Translations under genes and position numbers: made by a program
In this document: one piece after another, positions 35,901 through 45,100 of the stretch
Position numbering within the stretch: the stretch's first letter is position 1
Layout: the number at the start of each line of letters is the position of its first letter
The notes under the pieces: model-generated
Databases searched by the model: none
Told to the model about the DNA's origin: nothing
Seen by the model: the letters and a program-made list of their open reading frames with translations, nothing else
Source: Neolewinella xylanilytica
GTDB lineage: Bacteria > Bacteroidota > Bacteroidia > Chitinophagales > Saprospiraceae
Assembly (NCBI RefSeq): GCF_002934605.1
Contig: NZ_PTJC01000005.1
Location: 1,178,001 to 1,242,000, forward strand
DNA: 64,000 bases
Direction of reading: 5' to 3'

Positions 35901-36507
35901 GATCGTCCATCTCGTTGATGAGCAGGTAGAGGTCCAGGTCGCCGTCGTGGTCGTAATCGAGGAAGGCGGACTGGGTGGTGTGGGAGGTGTCGGCGATGCC
36001 GCAGGACGCGGCAACTTCGCGGAAGCGGGGAAGGTCGAGGCCGTCCGGACCGGTTTCGTTGCCCAGGTTGAGGTAAAGGAGGTTAGCGCGGCGGGCACCG
36101 GGCTCGTAGGTGGTGGCGCTTACGTAGATGTCGGGGCGGCCGTCCGCGTTCACGTCCGCCACGACTACGCCGCTGCACCATCTGCCGGTGGCGGCCACCC
36201 CGGCTTCCGCGGTCACTTCGGTGAACTGGAGGTCGCCGCGGTTGAGAAAGAGTTTGTTGTCGGCGGTATTGCCGGTGAAGTAGATGTCGGTGAGCCCGTC
36301 GCCGTTAAAATCGCCGGTACCGACGCCGCCGCCGTTGTAGACGTACTCGAAATCGAGAATGTTAAACGTGTCGTTTTCCGTAATCCGATTGGCGAAGGTA
36401 AGGCCGCTTATCTGGGTAGGTATACGTTGAAAAAGGATGGTGGCTTCGTTTTCCCGGCAGCCCGTGATCAAAAACAGGAATCCGGCAAGGAAGATAAACG
36501 GTTTCAT
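32959..36507 (-). CDS. FG-GAP/VCBS repeat and ASPIC/UnbV (CRTAC1-like) lipoprotein
   Basis: The product has 1182 residues from the ATG at 36507, where a lipoprotein signal begins (FIFLAGFLFLITGC, Cys near 17). Many FG-GAP repeats with calcium-type motifs of the form DxDxDGxxD follow (DFNGDGLTDIYF, DYDHDGDLDLYL, DVNADGRPDIYV), forming one or two beta-propellers. Near the middle is the ASPIC/UnbV domain (IGARVVVHTDLSRMTAF, VEIIWPDGAREHY). Such lipoproteins are common beside SusC/SusD pairs and are thought to bind glycans or other polymers at the cell surface. It is divergent from the SusC gene at 36710. Confidence 0.9.
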   Translation of the reverse strand: MKPFIFLAGFLFLITGCRENEATILFQRIPTQISGLTFANRITENDTFNILDFEYVYNGGGVGTGDFNGDGLTDIYFTGNTADNKLFLNRGDLQFTEVTAEAGVAATGRWCSGVVVADVNADGRPDIYVSATTYEPGARRANLLYLNLGNETGPDGLDLPRFREVAASCGIADTSHTTQSAFLDYDHDGDLDLYLLINEMDDRAIPNRYLPKITDGSGKKNDKLFRNDGPGPDGLPRFTEVTRDAGILREGYGLGVSVCDLNYDGWPDLYVTNDYISNDLLWINNQDGTFTDRAADFLKHSSYSAMGNDVADLNNDGLEDVITVDMYPENNLRRKAMMPPNNYTAYLNNARFGYLPQFTRNTLQLNRRIDDTTFSMSDVGMMAGIASTDWSWSPLAADVDNDGDRDLLITNGFPRDVTDRDFMDYNVVNSRLASRETRLAQIPSIKIPNYAYENDGQSVPHFTKRIAEWGFDYPSFSNGAAYADLDNDGDLDYVVNNINDSCFLFRNDLIGPSTPSGQVHWLQLDLRQPGANPQAIGARVVVHTDLSRMTAFNSPVRGFLSSVSNVLHFGFQPGDSLRMVEIIWPDGAREHYPSVKWNNRTTLKRGQGNPATDAPPPVAATDYLTARPDLLAKLTVHRDCLFIDFNVQPLLPHKLSEFGPGMAVADVNGDGLDDLYRSGSHFYRGDLLIQGRSANGSPTFSPRPIPATMEAAEELGSLFFDADNDGDSDLYLVAGGSEFALDRPELADQLLLNDGNGNFTPAGEALPPLRASGSCVRAADFDRDGDLDLFVGSRLKPARFPEPVDSYLLINDGTGSFSEQSPAAFAQIGLVCDALWTDYDGDGWTDLLIAGQGMPLRLFRNREGTLTDETPATLSEHRGWWNGLAAADFDRDGDIDYVAGNFGDNHLYGATDNGYVGLYGGDFDGNGGYDLLIGELALAEDGELVEFPHHQRTDTEKQIISVKRRYPRHEQFGRATIAEVLSGYPDAEVTTLKANYLKSAWIENLGDGNFALHPLPRPAQVAPIFGMQPMDVNADGYPDLVAIGNDYGTETGMGMLDALNGLVLLFEPATATFVPGVSNAFIVPGNGRSLTVMNVAGTPIIVAAENQGPTRAFSIDAPRLQRISVPPNAQRVHYRLNGNPTVTEVYYGSGFLSQTTRDLWLPAGATDLRIITFAGAEAVLSR

Positions 36508-36709
36508 GCGGTGAAAGTGTGGGCCCAAGATAGGCAACACGCCGGCGGAAACGGACAAACGGGAACGTAAGCCACCGGTCAAAAAGAAAAATACGGCCGC
36601 TAATTCTCTTCGGAATATTTGGTATGTTAGCGTCCGGAAAGCGCATAATATTAGGCACGGAAGTGACCTTTACCTATGAACTTTCGAACTCACTAACTTA
36701 ATCTCGATC

Positions 36710-39700
36710 ATGAAACAACTTTTGAGCCTATTGGTGGCGCTGCTGTGTTCAGCCGCCATTTACGGGCAGAATTCAGTAACCGTCAGCGGGACGATAACCG
36801 ACCCGGATGGCTTGCCCCTGATTGGCGCGACCGTTATTGCCCAGGGTACCTCCGTCGGTACCGTAGCCGACATCGACGGCAACTATGAATTAACCGTTCC
36901 GGCCACCGTTACGGACTTGGTGTACTCCTTTACGGGTTACGAAACCCAGACCATTACCCTGAGCGGTCAGACGATCGTCGATGTCGTAATGTCGGAGGGG
37001 GTTGCCCTGGACGAAGTCGTGGTAACCGGTTACGCCGTCACCAGTAAGCGGCAGACCACGGGCGCCATTTCCACGGTGAGTGCCGAGGAGCTGACGGCCA
37101 TTCCGTCGGGCAACGTCGAGCAGCAGCTGCAGGGACGCGCGGCGGGCGTGACCGTCATCACCAACGGGCAGCCGGGAACGCAATCGATCATTCGGGTCCG
37201 TGGATTCGGATCTTTCGGTGGTAACAACCCCCTTTACGTCGTGGACGGGGTGCCGCAAACCAACATCGATTTCCTCTCCCCCGACGATATTCAGAACACC
37301 TCGATCCTTAAGGACGCGGCTTCCGCTTCCATCTACGGTGCGCGCGCCGCCAACGGCGTGGTGGTTATCCAGACGAAGCGCGGTAGCCAGGAGGCTTCTC
37401 CGCTGAAGGTTACCTACAACGGACTTACCGGCTTTACCGATCCCGGTAGTGGCAACCCGATTCTGACGCCCCAGCAGGATGCGACCAAGACTTGGGAAGC
37501 GATCCGGAATACGGCCGCGGCTAACGGCGTCGACCCGGTTTTCAACCATCCCCAGTATGGAACCGGTGAAACTCCGGTCATCCCTGACTACATCATGGTA
37601 GGGGCAACGAGCGGCTACGTAGGCGAAATCGACGTGGAGGATGAGCGCACCCGGTACAACATCGATCCCGCTTCCGGAGATTATTACCAGGTAGTCCGCG
37701 CGAATAAGGAGGGCACCGATTGGTACGACGCCATTACCCGGACGGCCATGGTCAACCGCCATACCCTCGGCTTTTCCGGTTCCACGGATGCTACGCGCTA
37801 CTACGTTAGCCTTGGCGCTCAGATACAGGAGGGAATCCTGTTGAACAACGATTTCGAGCGCTATACCGCCCGCATGAACACGGAATTCGACCTGGGTAGC
37901 AAGGTGCGGTTTGGACAGAACCTCCAGTTCACCCACCGGAAGGTGCTCGGCCTGACGGGTGGCGGTGGCGGTGCCGGCAGCGCCAACGAGGAAAACCAAA
38001 TCCTCTCCGCCTTCCGCCTTAATCCCCTCATTCCCGTGCGGGATATCTTCGGAGGATACGCCGGAACGGCCGCTCAAGGCTTCGGTAACCCCCGCAACCC
38101 CGTCGCCGAGCGGGAGGGCCTGGCCAACAACCAGAGTTTCGAGAACATCGCCTTCGGTAATCTATACCTGGAATTCGAGCCCATCGAATCCCTTGTCCTC
38201 CGTTCGAGCTTCGGCGGTAAATACGTCGGCTTCAACGGTCGGTCCTACGGGCGTCGCACTTATGAAAACGCCGAAAACATCGGTAGCTTCAGCTACAGCG
38301 AGTTTCAGGGTTACAGTACCGACTGGATTTGGTCGAACACCGCCACCTATACCATGGATTTCGGTGCGCACAACCTCAACGTACTGGGTGGGGTAGAAGC
38401 ACTGGAAATCGGAAATTTCCGCTCCAGCAACGGATCGGGCATCAATCCCTTCAGCGAAAGCGTAGACTTCGTGTCGCTGAACAACGTCGATAGCCGGGTG
38501 GTCACCTCCGGCTTCACTTACGGAAGTCGTTTCTACTCCCTTTTCGGGCAGGTCAACTATAACTTTAACGACAAGTACTACCTGACCGGCGTTTTACGGC
38601 GTGACGGTTCCAGCCGTTTCGGTGCGGACAACCGCTACGGTACCTTCCCCGCCATATCCGCCGCCTGGCGGGTTACCGCCGAGCCCTTTATGCAGAACCA
38701 GACCTTCTTCGCCGATTTAAAGATTCGCGGTGGATGGGGGCAGATGGGTAACTCCAACAACGTATCGGGCGATAACCGCTTTAACCTTTTCGGTACGGGA
38801 CTCGGCCCATCGAGCTACGACATCGGCGGCACCAACTCATCCGCCGTTGCGGGCTTCTACCGCAGCCGTATCGGCACGGAAACCGCCCGGTGGGAAACCT
38901 CGGTAACCTCGAATATCGGCTTTGACGCTACGCTGTTGGGTGGCAACTTCGACGTCATCGTCGATATCTGGCGCAAGGAAACGAACGACCTGTTGGTACA
39001 GCTTGCCGTTCCCAACGTTCTCGGACCCTCCGCGACGCCACCTTCGATCAATGTAGGTAGCATGCTGAACGAAGGCATTGACGCCCAGCTCATCTACCGG
39101 ACGAAAATCGCCGGAGACTTTGGTATCGAGGCCACCATCAACGGTGCGATACTGAACAATGAGATCACGAAGTTTACGGATGACGTGGACTTCTTCGATA
39201 GCAACGTGGCCAGCCCCCGGATCAGCGGCACCATCGTGCGCAACCAGGTGGGCATGCCGCTTTCGTCCTTCTTTGGCTACAACGTGGTCGGGCTATTCCA
39301 GAGTGACCTGGAAGTACAGAACGCTCCCGACCAGGAAGGTGCCGCTCCCGGCCGTTTCCGCTTCGAGGACAACAACAGCCGCGATGAAAATGGCGAACTC
39401 ACGGGTATTCCCGACGGACAGATCACGGAAGCCGACCGCACCTTCCTCGGTAGCGCCGTACCCGATTTCACCGGCGGTGTCAACTTACGCTTCGATTACA
39501 AAGGGTTCGATCTGACTACTTTCTTCTACACCTCCCTCGGTGGTGAAGTGTACAACTACGGGAAGTGGTTTACCGACTTCTACGGCACCTTCGTAGGTGC
39601 GGCGGTATCTACCCGCGTACTGGATAGCTGGACTCCCCAGAACCCCAGTACCAACGTGCCGATCTACGAAAACATCTCCAACTTCAGTACCTCGACCGAA

Positions 39701-39961
39701 TCCAGCAGCTACTACGTGGAAAGCGCTGATTACCTGCGCCTGCAGAATATCTCGCTGGGGTACTCTTTCCCGGATGATTCGTTCCGCGGCTTCGTAAGCA
39801 CCCTACGGGTAGCTATTTCCGCCAACAACCTCTTCACCATCAGTGGTTATGACGGCCTGGATCCGGCCGTTGGCGGTGCCGCTGACACCCTTTTCGGGGT
39901 AGACCTGGGTAACTACCCCGTAACCCGGGGCTACAACCTGGCGCTAACCGTCGGATTCTAA
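36710..39961 (+). CDS. SusC/RagA-type TonB-linked outer membrane transporter
   Basis: The product has 1083 residues: a signal peptide (QLLSLLVALLCSAAIYGQ), a CarboxypepD_reg-like domain (VSGTITDPDGLPLIGATVI, about 22-100), a TonB plug with VDGVPQTNIDFL and SASIYGARAANGVVVIQTK, and a 22-strand barrel ending GYNLALTVGF. SusC proteins import oligosaccharides or peptides bound by their SusD lid, using the proton-motive force through TonB. SusD follows 78 bases later. No glycoside hydrolases or regulators of a full utilisation locus lie nearby, so the substrate is unknown. Confidence 0.97.
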   Translation: MKQLLSLLVALLCSAAIYGQNSVTVSGTITDPDGLPLIGATVIAQGTSVGTVADIDGNYELTVPATVTDLVYSFTGYETQTITLSGQTIVDVVMSEGVALDEVVVTGYAVTSKRQTTGAISTVSAEELTAIPSGNVEQQLQGRAAGVTVITNGQPGTQSIIRVRGFGSFGGNNPLYVVDGVPQTNIDFLSPDDIQNTSILKDAASASIYGARAANGVVVIQTKRGSQEASPLKVTYNGLTGFTDPGSGNPILTPQQDATKTWEAIRNTAAANGVDPVFNHPQYGTGETPVIPDYIMVGATSGYVGEIDVEDERTRYNIDPASGDYYQVVRANKEGTDWYDAITRTAMVNRHTLGFSGSTDATRYYVSLGAQIQEGILLNNDFERYTARMNTEFDLGSKVRFGQNLQFTHRKVLGLTGGGGGAGSANEENQILSAFRLNPLIPVRDIFGGYAGTAAQGFGNPRNPVAEREGLANNQSFENIAFGNLYLEFEPIESLVLRSSFGGKYVGFNGRSYGRRTYENAENIGSFSYSEFQGYSTDWIWSNTATYTMDFGAHNLNVLGGVEALEIGNFRSSNGSGINPFSESVDFVSLNNVDSRVVTSGFTYGSRFYSLFGQVNYNFNDKYYLTGVLRRDGSSRFGADNRYGTFPAISAAWRVTAEPFMQNQTFFADLKIRGGWGQMGNSNNVSGDNRFNLFGTGLGPSSYDIGGTNSSAVAGFYRSRIGTETARWETSVTSNIGFDATLLGGNFDVIVDIWRKETNDLLVQLAVPNVLGPSATPPSINVGSMLNEGIDAQLIYRTKIAGDFGIEATINGAILNNEITKFTDDVDFFDSNVASPRISGTIVRNQVGMPLSSFFGYNVVGLFQSDLEVQNAPDQEGAAPGRFRFEDNNSRDENGELTGIPDGQITEADRTFLGSAVPDFTGGVNLRFDYKGFDLTTFFYTSLGGEVYNYGKWFTDFYGTFVGAAVSTRVLDSWTPQNPSTNVPIYENISNFSTSTESSSYYVESADYLRLQNISLGYSFPDDSFRGFVSTLRVAISANNLFTISGYDGLDPAVGGAADTLFGVDLGNYPVTRGYNLALTVGF

Positions 39962-40039
39962 TATGTTTCTTGCCCGCATCGCCCGGACCCTGTCCGGGCG
40001 ATGCGGACGGGATACGATCACCTTCTAACATTAACTATC

Positions 40040-41761
40040 ATGCAGACTAGAAAACGTCTCACATATATTTTAGTAACCTTCGCGGCGCTGGGTATGGTCT
40101 TCCATAGCTGCTCGGATGACTTCCTGGAAGTTGCCCCCACCGGATCGCTCAACGAGTCGGTCCTCAGTAGCCGGGCCGGTATCGACGGTCTACTGGTCGG
40201 CGCTTATTCTCAGTTGGGCGGCCGCGGTAATTACTTCGCCGGCGCCTCGAACTGGGCGAACGGCTCCATCCAGGGTGGCGATGCCAACAAGGGGACGGAA
40301 ACCGGTGACTTTACGGATATCAACGAACTGGTTCGGTATCAGCTTACGCCGACCTCCCGGATTCCTGCCGACCGTTGGAACGGATTATTTGAAGGCGTAG
40401 CGCGTTCGAACGCGGCCATTGCAATCGCCAAGAATTCCACCGACGTTAACGTTAGTGAAGAATTCCGTACCGCAGCACTCGCCGAAGGTCGGTTCCTACG
40501 GGCATTGTACTATTTCCAACTCAAGATTTCCTACAACAAAGCGCCATTTATCTCCGAGGATCTGATCCCGGAAGAAGCGGTTCTGGTGCCTTCCAGCGAA
40601 CTTTGGTCGGAAATCGAGGCGGACTTCCAGTTTGCCTACGAAAACTTGCCCACTATTCAGGATCAGGCCGGACGGGCTAACAAAACCGCCGCTGCCGCCC
40701 TGCTCGGAAAAACGTATTTGTACCAGGAGAATTGGGCGCGAGCCAAGGAAATGTTCGACTGGGTAGTGGCGAACGGAAGAACGGCAAATAACCAAGCCGT
40801 AGCACTGGTAGCAAATTACGGGGATCTCTTCAACGCCGCCTTCGACAACAATAGTGAGTCCATCTTTGCCATTCAGGCGGCCGCTAATACCGGTACGGTG
40901 AATAACGCCAACCCGGACTTCGTGCTGAATTTCCCCCACAACACCGGAGCCAGCGGCCCCGGCGGTTGCTGTGGCTTTTTTCAGCCGAGTTTCGATTTGG
41001 TGAACTCCTTCCGCACCGAGGGGGGAAAGCCGCTCTTCGACCAGGCGTACCGGTCGGATGCCAACGCGATCGCCAATGATTTCGGCCTGACCGCCGAGGA
41101 TCCCTTCACGGTTGACCCGAAGCCGGTAGATCCGCGTCTCGACCATTCCGTTGGTCGCCGCGGTGTTCCCTACCTGGATTGGGGCCTCTTTCCCGGCCGG
41201 CCCTGGATCCGTGACCAACCCCACGGCGGACCATACGCCCCGAAGAAATTCATTTACTACCAGTCTCAAGAAAACACGTTCTCGGACGGAACGAGCTGGA
41301 CCCGGGGCTATCCTGCCGTGAATTACGTAATCATCCGGTACGCCGACGTCTTACTGATGCTGGCCGAGGCGGAAATCGAAATGGGTAATCTGAGTCGTGC
41401 ACTCGAACTGATCAACATGATCCGCCAACGAGCCGCCAACTCCGTACTGCCCGGCTCTCCGGCAAACTACCAAATTTCGCTGTACGATGATCTAGGCAGC
41501 CAGGACAATGCCCGCAAGATTCTGCAGTTCGAGCGGAAGCTTGAGCTCTCCGGCGAGGGTCACCGCTTCTTCGATCTTCGTCGTTGGGGCCGCCTGGAAA
41601 GCTTCATCCCCGGCTACATCGATTACGAGCGGCAGTATCTGCCGGTTCAGTTCGGCGGAGCCCAATTTACTTCCCCCCAGGACCTGTACTACCCCATTCC
41701 CCAGGGGCAGATCGACCTGCAGACGTTGGAGGTACTCGGACAAAATCCCGGATATAACTAG
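40040..41761 (+). CDS. RagB/SusD-family nutrient-binding lipoprotein
   Basis: The product has 573 residues from the ATG at 40040, the start of the lipoprotein signal (YILVTFAALGMVFHSC, Cys24). The SusD fold is shown by FLEVAPTGSLNES, the TPR-like helix AEGRFLRALYYFQLKISYNKAPF, VNYVIIRYADVLLMLAEAEIEMG and LQFERKLELSGEGHRFFDLRRWG. It sits on the outer face of the outer membrane as the lid of the SusC channel. The upstream gap of 78 bases carries no promoter that I recognise; the two genes are probably co-transcribed. Confidence 0.97.
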   Translation: MQTRKRLTYILVTFAALGMVFHSCSDDFLEVAPTGSLNESVLSSRAGIDGLLVGAYSQLGGRGNYFAGASNWANGSIQGGDANKGTETGDFTDINELVRYQLTPTSRIPADRWNGLFEGVARSNAAIAIAKNSTDVNVSEEFRTAALAEGRFLRALYYFQLKISYNKAPFISEDLIPEEAVLVPSSELWSEIEADFQFAYENLPTIQDQAGRANKTAAAALLGKTYLYQENWARAKEMFDWVVANGRTANNQAVALVANYGDLFNAAFDNNSESIFAIQAAANTGTVNNANPDFVLNFPHNTGASGPGGCCGFFQPSFDLVNSFRTEGGKPLFDQAYRSDANAIANDFGLTAEDPFTVDPKPVDPRLDHSVGRRGVPYLDWGLFPGRPWIRDQPHGGPYAPKKFIYYQSQENTFSDGTSWTRGYPAVNYVIIRYADVLLMLAEAEIEMGNLSRALELINMIRQRAANSVLPGSPANYQISLYDDLGSQDNARKILQFERKLELSGEGHRFFDLRRWGRLESFIPGYIDYERQYLPVQFGGAQFTSPQDLYYPIPQGQIDLQTLEVLGQNPGYN

Positions 41762-42101
41762 GCGCGCACGCTTGCTCGCTTGACCCAGCGGCCCCGATCG
41801 GAATGTCCTTCCGTTCGGGGCCGCTTGCATTTACGCAAGTAGTCCGCCTTTACCCTTCGACACCTCTTCCGGACCGGGTTGCTGCGAATACGTAGTGTAT
41901 ACAACCGAATGAGTACGAGCTTAGCCGTTTGCGGCAGCGGCCCTCGTGCATGCCCCCGAAGATCCCTTCTCGCTTGATATTATATCCATCAGCGAAGGAG
42001 GAGCGAAGGAACCGCAGCTCCGCGCTTCCACCATCGTCCGTTTCCGGCTACTATCGGTCAGTAGGGAGAAGTCCGGCTGGATTATCAACGCGGCAAAGAC
42101 G
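41762..42101. other. Convergent intergenic region without a gene
   Basis: It lies between the susD stop and the porU stop. Apart from the GC-rich hairpin at 41789-41824 I see no gene, repeat or promoter. Plus-strand open frames starting here are continuations of the antisense of porU. Confidence 0.6.
41789..41824 (+). terminator. Strong hairpin after susD, probable terminator
   Basis: GCGGCCCCGATCGGAA pairs with TTCCGTTCGGGGCCGC around a TGTCC loop, one mismatch. A long T run is missing on either side, so it may act as an mRNA-stabilising 3' structure as much as a terminator. Confidence 0.55.
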
Positions 42102-45100
42102 TTACCGAAGGATTACCAGCTTCTCCAAATCGCCGTTGACGACGTTCGATCCATCGCCCTGCAGCCGGACCTGGTAGAGATATACCCCGCGGGCAAGCTG
42201 GTCGCCGTAGTCGTCCAGGCCGTCCCACTCGATGCAGTCGTCCTGGCGGATGGAACCGTCGCTGATCGCGAAATCGGCCTCCAGGGACTTGACCAGTCGG
42301 CCACTCACCGTATAGATCTGGATCAGCGCGTTCACTTCCTGGCCGATGAGGGTGTGGTCGAACTGAAAGCAGGTGGAGGTGGTGAACGGATTAGGATAAT
42401 TCAGGACGTGGGTCAGGGCATCCCCCATATCCGAGGCAACGATGAATTCCGTGGTCTCTACCGTGCTGTTGTTCGCTACGTCCCAGGCGCGTACCGTAAC
42501 GGTATGCAGGCCGGGTTCGAGGTCGAAGAGGGGGTAGCGGACTTTCCCGCTGCGGTAATTGTCGATGTCGGCTTCGTAATAGTCGTTGAGGACGATCGGG
42601 TTACGGGAATCCTCGTCGAGGACGGCTTCCAGGTCGTGACCGATGCTGTTGCCGGTAACGTTGATTCCGAGGTCGTCGGTAAGGTGCAGCAGTAGGACCG
42701 GATCCTCGGATACCTCTCCTCCGGCTACGAAATCGGTGTTGTCGAGATACACCTCGATCGCGGGGCCCTCGTCGTTGGCCGCGGTGTCGTCTCCCGTTCC
42801 CCCGATGATGAGGCGGTCGTAAAAACCGGCGGCGTCGATCCGCTGACCCTTATCGGCGGCGTAATAGCTGACCTTGGCCGGCCCGAAGGAATAGTCGATA
42901 TCGTTCGGCACCACGAATTCGAAGGAAAACTTACCGTTGGTAACGGTAGCCCGCCCCCGGAAGACGATGTTTCGTTGCACTTCGATTTCCAACAGGGGGC
43001 TGTCGCTGTTCTGCTGCAGGGTGGAGATGGTCTGCGCCTTATCGTAAATGGTGGGAAATACCTCCCCGTTGAAGTTCGAAAGGAGTACGCTGTCAAGGGT
43101 GATCACTTCCCCGCTGATGCGAACTTTTTGTAGCGCGCGGACGGTATCGGTGCGGGCCATGTCTGCCGGTAGGGTGTCGATCATGGTGGTCCGAACGCTG
43201 TGACGCGGCAGGGCGAGCACGGTGGCCGGGTCGCCGAGCAGGGTATACTTCCGGGCGTTCTCCGTGTCGCTCTTTAGAAAGTTGGCGTCGTCGACCGGGG
43301 TTGTTTCGTTTTTGGCGATCCGGATGATATCCCCGAGGCTCGGCCATTCCCCGTTCGTCCGGTCGAGCATGGCCTGCACCGTATTGTTGGTCAGCTGGTA
43401 GTTGCGGGTGGCGAATACCGGCCGCGTGGTGGTCATGAGGGCGATTACACCGCCATTCGGGGTTAGCAGGGCTTCCTCTCCCGCACTCACGAAGGAGGCG
43501 TCGTCGTAATTGCTAAACGTGCAGGTGGCGGTAATAAAGACCGGGGGCTGGATGGGGTCCGGCGCGTTTTCGGGGCGTGTCCAGTTTCGGATCTGGGGGA
43601 TCGTCAGTACGCGTTCCTGGGCCCACCCTCTCGGGCCGCCGTGCCCCAGGTAGGTGACGGCCATGGCGCCGCGGAAGATAGCCCGGTCGAGTCCTTCGGT
43701 AATGGCGGGATAGCGCTCACCGGCCGAAATACTTTGTTGGGGGTACAGATCGAAGTAAAGCTTGTCGAAATTGAGGTCCGGTTTGCGACTTTCCACGGCG
43801 TTAGCTACGCGATTGACGTCAATCGTATGGCGGCCGCGGTCTTCGTCGTCTCCCACGAACACCATGCGCGTACGCCAGTCGCCGAGGGTGGACGGATCGG
43901 TATCGTAGCGAATCAGCTTATCCACCAGCGGACCGGCTTCGTCGGCCGATTTAACGGGCAGCCGACCGACGGCGATACTCAGGTCCGGGGCCAGGGGCTC
44001 GTTGCCGTAGGCATCGGTCATGATGCCGTAGAAATCGTCCGCGGGGAAACTGCTTACTTCCGTGAAGCTTCCCTCGTGTTGGAAAACGGGGATGAAATTC
44101 GTCCCTAACTTGTAGATATTCCGGTGGTCGAAGCTGCCATCGCCGAAAAGGAGGAGGTACTTCAGGGCGGGGTCACGTTCGTAAACCATCCGGACGAAGT
44201 TGCGGATGGCCGCCGGGTCGTCGCGGCCGCTGCTGAACTCATGGTAAATCTGCTGGGTGGTGACCAGGCGCACGTTGTAGCCATTGTGGCTGCGGCGGTG
44301 TTCCGCCAGGTTTTCGGCCTGACTAAGGAACTCCGGGTGGGTTACGATGATCATATCCGCCCGGTCGATCCCATGGAGGTTCTGATTGGCTACCTTGCCC
44401 ACGGCGCGGGGTTCCAGTCCGGCGGTAGAACGGAACGCCACGTATTCATACGACGTACCGGCGGGGGCGGTGAACCGGCTACCCGAGAGGTTGGCTTCCA
44501 GGGCTTCCGCGCCGTCTACCCGCCAGACCCGGGTATCGGCTGGCGGGTTCAGGAATTGGAAGGTCACAGCCGTGGCGGCGGCCGTACGGGTGTCGCGAAA
44601 CGGGAACTGCGTAAGCGACCCGAAACTGAGGCGCCGTCGGGCGCGAAGCTGAACGTAATCGAGCCAGGCCTCACTGCGGGCGGCACCGCCGGGCCGGGGA
44701 TAAACAACGGTCACGTCCAGGCGATCCGTAGTGGCCGTAATCGAGCCCGACAGGCCGGTCGATCGGGCGGCGGGGCTCTGCTCCTGCGCCCCGTAGGTGA
44801 CGGCGGAGGCGAGGGAGCTCACCACTTCGGTCCCGTTCACTTCCACGATATAGCGGCTGGATGTTTCGGCCCGCACGGCCATATTCGCCCGCACGCCCAC
44901 CGGTTCGGTGGTCACCAAGTCCGGAAATACGAAGGTGGGATAGGCTTTTTCGCGGTTGGCTTCGAAGTGTTCGCCCCACCAGCTTTGTCCGGAGCCGTGG
45001 CTGTTCCCGTCCAGTTCGTGCAGGATATTGTAGGCATCCTCTTCGTAATGGCGGACATCGTCGAAGGCATCGGTGACCGTTCCGCCGGAGCTTGCCGGCA

